A DNA stretch of 64,000 bases from Monomorium pharaonis (taxonomy: Eukaryota; Arthropoda; Insecta; Hymenoptera; Formicidae): the NCBI RefSeq assembly GCF_013373865.1, contig NC_050474.1, positions 20,937,116 through 21,001,115 on the forward strand, in the 5' to 3' direction. The position numbers were made by a program, and so were the translations under genes. Below the pieces are notes generated by a model. It made no database searches. It saw only the letters and a list, made by a program, of their open reading frames with translations, and was not told the origin of the DNA. Below are positions 55,414 to 64,000 of this stretch, piece by piece; within the stretch, counting starts at the first letter, position 1; the number at the start of each line of letters is the position of its first letter.

Positions 55414-57488
55414 CTGCACAAACAATCGTATATATTGCGCGTAAATCCTTTCAATTCTAAAACCGGGCGCGGGCGAGGCGGAGCGGGGAGGAAGGGGAAC
55501 GGAATCCCGAAAAATAGAGGACAGGAGGGAGGATCTAATCCTGAAAAAGTACGCCGCGCCCGAAGGGGAAAAAAGCATTACATTCGCCATTCATAAAATG
55601 CAGAAAGTCGCTATGCGAGCGGAAATTCGTGCGATCAAAGTTCATCTAAATATCGCGAAACGTTTATTAGAACGTCTATTAGAAAAATTGTCTCTTTTCC
55701 CTTCGGGAAATTCTAGTTTCGCGATTCTCTTTCTCTCCCCCTCCCCTCTCTCTCTCTCTCTCTCTTCGAGATGTTCAAACGAAACGTTAAATATACAACT
55801 ATAGAAATCCATCAATTTTTTGAAAAAAATTGATTTTGAAGAACAACGCAATATGACATGCCGTAAAAATAATATTTAAAGTTGCCACGGGACGCGGCGC
55901 TCGAGGGCCGGAAATCGATAGTTGTGATTGCGTCGAAAGCGAATAAATAACTCCTCTCCTCCACCCCCTAACCCCCCTTCCGGACGAATACAGAGAAAAA
56001 TTAAAACGTAATATTTAACCGGCAATCATGGATATAAATTTTCAAACTCTTGGAAATTTCAAGTTTTTCCGCCCCATGTATATGGAGGAGCGCGAGATAA
56101 AATTTCGCGGATATTTGAATGTACGCGTTGTTGACGCACGCGCGAGCGAGCGAGCGAGCGAGAATGTATTTTACGCCCGACATAAAATGTATATTTCCGT
56201 CAAAATCATTCGATCTATGTTAACAATATCTCTTAATACACATATACGTGTTATACGCGCGATCGTTTACAAGCGCACGCACCGTTTATTGGCCCCCTCC
56301 CTCTTCCTCATCCGCCTCATAGAATTGTTTTCGAGAACTCGGGCATTTTTAATCCCGCGTTTCCGGCGTGCACGCGAAAACCGCATCTAAATCCATCCGT
56401 CCACACGCGCGTTAAATTGATATCTATTTCCATATCGTTATTGGAAAACTGACCAGAAAACAAAAAATATGCTCCGTTCCCCGCAATGACAAAGTTTTCG
56501 CCATGTGATTAAATACCGGGTTCCTTCGCGCGCAACGGAACTTCAATCTCGGCTGGCGCCGCGCCGGTCCGGGCGCGACTAAAAAATGGTCGTGTAATAA
56601 TTTTAAAGCCCCGCGTAGTTTGTTTCAGGTTGCTCTTATCGCGCGCGAAGGCAGGTGAGGCTCGTCGTGTCCCCCTCCCCCTCCCCCCCCAGTCAACGGG
56701 GAGCACGAGGCCGAGAGTTCGAAATAATTAGCATCCTCGTGCGCGCGCGCGCGTCACTTTTTGAAACACCCCCGTCGCGCTGTCGCGATATCGCGTCGGC
56801 ACGTCGTCGGCACGTCGGCCGGCTCGGCCGCGGGGGATGAGAAATTATACACAGAAATTATACCGAGACATTTAATGCGCGCTGTGCGTCAGTGGCTCAG
56901 TTAACCCGCGCTCAGTTAACCCGACCGACCCGTCCGTCGTGCTTAACGCGTCGGCGAAAACGTTAATTGCAGCACGATCGCGAGGCGATTAATTGCGCGG
57001 GGACGATCGCACGAGAACTCGGGATCTCGGGCGGAAAAATAAGGAATTACGATAACGAACCGGTCGGTCCTCTCGCCGTCTTCGCCAATTAATTAATTAA
57101 TTAACATAACTAATTGTCCTTCATTTAACTATCTATCTTTATATTTGACAAACAAGGAGGAAAATCAATCGCTACGATTTCGAGAAAGAATAACATTGCA
57201 CTAATTATCTCAGTAATTATTTTAACAAATAGAAAAATGTATCAATTAGCAACATAATAAATGTACATTTTATAATAGATAATTACACTGGCGATAAAAA
57301 TACTCTGCACATTAAAAATATCAGGTCTATTGCTAACAAATGCAATTAACTCAATTTACCTTTCTTCTTCTTTTAATAAATCTCAATTATCTTTAACAAA
57401 GAACATTTTCTTTTGCGATAATTGTTTTAAAATATATTCGTTATGAATTTTAGAAAAATTCATTACCATATACAAAAAAAAATAATTT

Positions 57489-57525
<37 letters not shown>

Positions 57526-58859
57526 GAATATTATAAAATATCGAAAGAAATTAAAATCTAAATTTTTACCTTGCGGATAGATTAAGTTATTTTATCTTTG
57601 AAATAAGTAATATTTACTTAATTTAAGTAATACTTACAGTATATGTATTTTTCCATGTGCACACAGAATTTTATTTTAAGTAAATATAACTTGTTTCAAG
57701 TAAATGACGAGGGTATTTTAAGGCTATTATGAAGAAAATATTGTTTGTAAAAATAAACCGTTATATAAAAGAAGAAAACTAAAAATAGAGTAATCGGTTT
57801 TCTTAGCGAGAGAATGATATTTTTCTGCGCGTACTTGATATTATCGGTAAAGAGGATAATGTGGCGTACAGCGATAAGCTGATAAGCGAATTGGGTATTG
57901 GAAATAAATGAAAAGTGATAAGTCGCGATAAGGCAGCCCCCCCTCCACCCATCTCCTTTTACTTTCGACGGGGCAATTTAGCGGCACGATAAATGCAAGC
58001 TACAGTTTTTACCGGCGCTAAATCTGCGTTAACTTATTATTACCCAGTCGGCGTGTTTATGACGATAGCGTCGGTTTTATGCTTCCGTGATATATTATCG
58101 AAGTACCAATTTCGCCATAAGCGCTGAAACGCTTAATCGTGACAAACCGTCCGCGTAAACGTTGCTAATATTGTTCTCGAAACCCACGGTATCGTACCGT
58201 AATAGCGCCGTAAGTACGCGAGCGTACATATTACACGGCTTAGCATGCGAAATTACGCCATCCCGATCGAAGTTGCCGCCTTAATGCAACGTATTTCCCC
58301 TCCACGTGATTAAACCTTAATTATTAAATTTTTCCTAACACACACACACCATCCCATCGCGCTCTCGCTCTCTCGTTAAAATAAGGTGCGTTCGCGTGAA
58401 GCTCAACTAACTTGGGACTTACGTACGATAAGAGCATGGAAATTAGGCCACATTGTCGAGCACCGGCACGATCAAGAATCGCGATCTGATTTGGCGTCCT
58501 CTCCCTCCCTCCCCCCCCTTAAACGATTCATCATTTAATCGCAGCTACGACAAAGTATTGTCGTTATGTAATATCAAGGCGGGAAATAAATTACCTCGGT
58601 CACACTGTGCTATAGAGATTCCTCAGGGTTCCCGTCAGCTACGTCGAAACGTGACTCGCGGAAAAGCGCCTTTATTGCATCCGCCGAGTCCCTCCACCAC
58701 CACTTTATCAACCCCGTCGGAATCGAAAATAGTTCACACAGCGCCGGCAGAAGCTACCGCTCCTTTCCGATTCTCGAGACGACTCCTCCCGCGAATGAAC
58801 TTACTTACAGGACCCTGAGCCATCGAATGTTGGCGGCAGCAACAATACGATTCACTCTT

Positions 58860-58900
<41 letters not shown>

Positions 58901-61900
58901 TCTTTCTTTTTCGCTCAGTCATTCTTTCCGTTGCGAGTTTTAGCGACCGCTCCCGTTTGTCCTGCGTAGAAGTTAATTACGCCGAGTGCGGAATATATAT
59001 CTAATTGATGAATTCCTCGGTCGAGCCAATCGATTAAGCCTTGAATCCTTCATTTATCGTTATTATTACAACCGGTTGTTAATCTGCTCTGCTTGTCCGA
59101 TATACGGAATTAACAGTGTGGCCACCGAATAATCTTCTCGAGCGGAACGTAATCGATAACTCGCGGTGTAATGTCAACTAACGTAACTGAATTCTCGTGA
59201 AATGAGAAATCCAAAACTCTTATCGCTCGTAAGTAACGAGAGAGGAATCTAATTATTTCCTGCCTAGATAATTCATTTTTACATTTCTTAGGACGAGAAG
59301 TTAAATGCCGCGCTTAAGAATGCATAATCGATACAATGTCAGCAAAAAGTGAATTGTATTAATGAGAATAGCAATTTTTGCAGTTTTAGCATTCAAATTC
59401 CATAGAAATACTATTGGTTTTGACGTAATTTTCATTTATATTATATTGAAGGAATTTCATGAAATATTGAAAAAAAATAGACTTTACCTAGTATAATTTT
59501 GAAGTTAAAATGCGAAGAATGTCGGTATCATATTTATATTGAATGTTATTTATAATATCAAAAATGTGTTTTGCTCTAAGTTTTGTAACACCATTTTAAT
59601 TATAAAATGCATTGTTTAACATTTAAATGGAATTATACAATATACTTTCAATTTTGCCCATTTTTAAATATTAAAAATCATTTTCAGACTGCCAAAAACT
59701 CAACGTTTTAAATAGCCGACACTAACTTAAATTATTACTTTTGTTTATAATTTGAAATATTAACTAAATATGAAAGTGCTTTCTCTCACGTCATTTTTGT
59801 TACAAAATTGTAAATTTCTAAATAAAAATACAAGTTTCTCTCGCAGGAAAAAATTTAAAAAAGTCATCTTTAGTTCATAAACTTACTTCCGCCCTAGCTT
59901 TTATTTGTGTACGAAAAAATCACGTAGCGAATAAAATTAAGTTTTTGGAAGAACATTAAAAAAAATATAATTTTTATGTATATCAAAGCATTTCATAAAG
60001 TAACATAATATATAAGTTGCATAAGATGCTGTGCATAAAACTTAAACTTTTACCGTCTCAGAAACTAGACGGTCAATCGGTTTGAAATTTTTTATACAAT
60101 ATAGATTTCACTTTTAAGTGCCGTATAATTTTCAAACAAATTGAAGCATTTGGATATTTCGACTTTACCTCCGTGGCTGCGAATTCTCACTGGGACATGC
60201 TCTTTCATTCGACACCGACGGTGACCGGAAGAAAAGAAAAAAGTATATATACGAAAGAAAGAAAAAAAGCGCGGCGAGCTGCTGGCCCGCGAGTGTTCCA
60301 GCAATTTTCGGTCCGACTCCCCGACTCGCCGGCGCGAATGAACTTACCGGAACGACGCAGTGCCGACGGGTGTCCCGATGGCTAATTGGTAGCTCGGTTG
60401 TGCTGTATATTTATGGCGTGCGGGGGCGAACGAGGTCCGGAAATGGGCACGAGGACCATGGATGCCGTGTACGTATTTGGACCCGGCCGCGAGGGCGAAG
60501 TGGTGGTAGAGAAGTTTCGCCGGTCCGTGCCCTATTGATCCGGGTATACGCGGGGGAGGAGGGGAGAGGAGAGGCGAAAGGGTGCTTTCATTTGAGCCAT
60601 CGTGAATTCCCGTGCCGTTGCCCACACGAGCGGGCAGGCGAGCGGGCGAGCGTGGAGAGCGAGCGAGTGACTGCCGGCCGGATCGACCTAGCCATCTACT
60701 ACCTACCGGCCGGCCGGTCGGTCGACCGGTCTGCCCATGCCCGCGCCCGATACCCACGAATTAGAATCACGAATTAGAATCCGGTGGCATAAACCAAACG
60801 CGCGGGTTCCACCACGGCTGCCATCGTCCCGTTTGAACGTCGGTTTCGCGAAACGCGCCCGGCGAAACGCGCGCGCAACGTGACCCGTCTCTCTACGCGT
60901 CCCTGTCAATATTGACGCATTACTCGTCACTCGTGCGATCGCCGATGTCGATGTGTAGGAGGGGCCGGCATATCGACTGCCGAATTCCGTTTCGTTACGG
61001 CTCGCAAACTGAAACGAATCGCGCGTCGCACCGCAATGACCGCGCGGAAGATATCGTTTTTCGAAGAGCGCGGCGCGTCGACGCTGTTTTCTCCGTTGGA
61101 GCCCCGTCCGATAATTAAAAAAAAAACGGAAAACGCCCGCGAAAATGATAAGCGCGCCGCAGATGGGAAAACCAGAGGATCCATCATCCGATTCTGAGGA
61201 ATTACGAGCGAGGAAATTGTCGTTTCGTTCCCCGCCGCGTATATCAGCGATACGCGCGTCTGCCCTACGCGCGCGTGTACTACTTCCGTCTCTCGCGGGA
61301 AATTTCGCGTAAGTGACGCGCGAAACTTTGCGGCGCGGCAAAATTCGCAGGAATACGTCGGGAATACTTACTGCAGTACTTATATGCCGTTGCGTAGCAC
61401 GTACCGATGCAACGCGGATGCATCGCGACCGCATTTCTCACCCCTCGCCGCCCATCGCTACCGGCGCGTATCGTTTTCCGATCGCGCTGTGTTTTAAAAG
61501 TACCCCCGCACTGTATCGCGTTATCGCAACTTAATATCGCGCCGAAATAAATCGCACGTGTCGTCTCAAGTTCAACAATATTATATTTCCCGATATGATA
61601 TTCGTCAACTGCGCCAATGTTACAGAAGGACCGGCTCGATGGCGCGATCGAATCTAAACCACCGTGGGAAAACGACCGTATGTCGCAGTAACGAAGCAAC
61701 AAAAAAAAAATAGAGAAGAGAGAGAGAGAGAGAATTATCTCGATTTTGTCACGAACGTTATCGCGAAACGTTAATTCGAGCACAGCTGATCGGATCGCGC
61801 GTGGCGATATTGCGATGGGAAATGACAAAAATGCCGACGTCGATGATACGCGAGCGGTAATCGCGCGTAGGATTCCGCGATTCGCCGGACGATGGCCGGG

Positions 61901-64000
61901 GATAATATCGCCGTCGAATTTTTCCCGCGTCATACACCCGCGGCGGGCGTGACGCGCGTCTCTCGCGGTATTTAAATTAATTATTGACACGGATGTGCGT
62001 GCACGATCAGCGCATTTCCGCGATACGCGATACGCGAAATCCGGCTCGGCAATGCGGATGCGTCTCGACGGCCGGATAATTATTCCCATCTCGCGCGACG
62101 GAACGATGAACCATCGTCGATGAGCTGCCACCGGTCGCGGTTACGTGGCTACCTCTCTGTGTATCTAATAAGCGGTCCTGTGCTCTTGCACGCACAGTCC
62201 ATCTGCGAAATAAACCTGGCGTAACGCGACAGGTAACGTGCTCCAGTTTTTGATGCGAGGCGTCCCGACAGTAGAATCATGGTATAAAGGCTCGTTGGAT
62301 TTACGAAGAAAAATACGCGGTAGAAGCAAAGGATGGACATATATATATATATATGCGTTGGGCGAGAATCTAGATCGCAGAAGTTAGAAAAAATAAAAGA
62401 AACAAATGTAATTTGCACGCAATCATTCTATTACATACCTTTATGTTACAGATATCAGTTGATATAGTTTCAGTGTTTTATTGTTGATATTAAACCATAA
62501 GCGAATTGTATCAATTTATTAGCGATAGTAGCGTACAAGAGATATTAAAAGATTTTCTAAAACATCTTAAAATTAAACATTTTCTTTTTGAGTATAAGAG
62601 CAGAGAGGAGGTAGATAATATAAAATATAAATTAGTTTAGCTCTTGTATTCTTTGTTCAACTGATGATGGATGATTGTCTCATCCACACGTAGTCATATA
62701 TCCTACCCCATTTTTGACGTACAAAATGTAAGAGTATTTTAAAGTCTTTCTTTCAAATATGAAGAACTGATATTTCTAAATTTTGAAATAATAAACAGCA
62801 TAAGGTTTACATTGACAATTTATTCATTTCAAATATAGTAAATAATACTTGATAAATTAAGTTTTTAATAGACAACAAGTATATAGAAGTTACTCTATGT
62901 TTTCAATAAAATATCCCCAATAAAATTATACTTAACAATGTGAATGTTAATTTAGGCAATTGTGACGTGAGGAAGAAATGTGACACTGAAACTTGTTGCA
63001 ATAGTAAACCTGGGAATAATATCCAAAATATTCGGCAATCGATACATTTAATTTAAAACTTAATTAGCATGTTATTAATATGATATTATGTAGTTAATAA
63101 TGTAATATGTTGCTGCTCACTCTACGATAACATAAATTAATGTGTAAATAATTAAAAAAGATACGTATGTGTAGGTATGAGTGAGTATACAAAGAATGTC
63201 GATTTTCTCTTTCCAGTTTCCAAATAAACTATTAATTATATTATTAATTACGACCAATTATAATAATTTGCACAAATATAAATATTAGCTCAATAATTTT
63301 AAATATATAACATAATAAACATCGCGTAATGATCAGAGGTATCTCAACCTTCAACAATTCTAAAAAGCAACATCAACTAATTATTATTCAAACCTAATAT
63401 AAATTCTTTTAATTATTCAAAAAAATAAATCTGTACTGTAACATGTGTAATCATAAAATGTTTAAGCGTTAGTTTATTCTCACTGGTTCTATAACAGTTT
63501 GCAGGTGCTTTATGAATGATCAACGGAAAAAAAACTGGAACGCAAAAAAAAAATGTCGAGGAAAAAACCGACGGGTAGTAATAGACGTGAATTCAGTGCT
63601 CACGCATTTACTCGTTCATGCGTTGAAAATAAACCGGGATTCCATCTACGACGGTTACATTCCACGGGCCACCTAATTCCCATTGGACCGCGAGTTCGCC
63701 CTTCGCGTGCACGTGCGCGCGCGCGCGTGCGAGCACCCTCGGTAATTGGGGCTTGGGATCAGCGACGCGCGGGAATCCAGGTCGAAAAGGGTTGAGAGCG
63801 TGGAACGGAGAGATGGTCCTCGCACTCGCAAACTTTGTCGTCCGTGGCGCGTATATATGGCTACACCGTTGCTGCTAGCCATCCTCCTGCGCGGGGCCGC
63901 GCTCGACGGAATTTATAGGGTTCGCTTGGCCTTGCGCGAGACTCGACCCGCTCAACCTATTTCATAATGTGCGGAAGAATGACGTCGGCGACGACGATGA
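55414..64000 (-). other. Ptp99A intron (continues beyond window)
   Basis: No exon with FN3 or Ig residues and matching splice sites was found in these 8.6 kb. AT-rich blocks (57100-57790, 59190-60160, 62420-63560) alternate with CpG-rich blocks (56500-57060, 60260-62280, 63570-63960). (CT)n runs occur at 57493-57521 and 58865-58891. A run of long minus-strand open frames lies in 60344-62131. Confidence 0.55.

Noticed and set aside
56894..56926. Tandem duplicate ctcagttaacccg
   Set aside because: Two short copies only; no larger structure around them.
1..64000. tRNA, rRNA or CRISPR features
   Set aside because: No cloverleaf with a GTTCRA-type T arm was convincing, there were no rRNA-like blocks, and the only regular repeat array has no spacers.

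Overview
The window is insect nuclear DNA, most likely from a hymenopteran and plausibly an ant. That lineage call is an inference from base composition: AT-rich introns alternate with CpG-rich patches, long (CT)n/(GA)n tracts are common, and there are small foldback elements with TA target sites. Only fragments of two large, intron-split neuronal cell-surface genes are coding. They are convergent, and their stop codons lie about 6.9 kb apart.

Positions 1-6317 lie upstream of the first visible exon. Positions 541-4084 hold 18 copies of a 197-bp satellite monomer, partly arranged as a three-monomer (591-bp) higher-order repeat. The first exon downstream starts in the middle of a protein, at an Ig domain and in phase 1, so the array appears to sit in a large intron of the gene that follows.

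Positions 6318-26933 (+) carry 17 exons for the C-terminal 1288 residues of a Dscam-family receptor (a Dscam paralogue). The order is Ig-Ig-FN3x4-Ig-FN3x2-TM-cytoplasmic tail. All splice phases agree, and the exon lengths plus one nucleotide from the missing upstream exon total exactly 1289 codons. The exons for the first Ig domains lie outside the window.

Positions 26934-33853 are the shared downstream region of both genes. They contain poly(A) candidates, simple repeats and an alternating purine-pyrimidine tract.

Positions 33854-55413 (-) carry 15 exons for the C-terminal 1120 residues of a receptor tyrosine phosphatase of the Ptp99A (PTPRG/PTPRZ-like) type: three FN3 domains, TM, an active D1 and a catalytically dead D2. 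Upstream exons lie beyond 64000. Two candidate alternative first exons lie inside its introns. One (48430-48601) encodes a signal peptide and would give a shorter receptor. The other (39074-39096) encodes seven residues and would give a soluble phosphatase without TM. Both match in phase the exons they would join.

Positions 55414-64000 look like intron of the same gene. They include a CpG-rich stretch that is unusually free of stop codons on the minus strand. Both genes belong to families that act in axon guidance and neuronal recognition.
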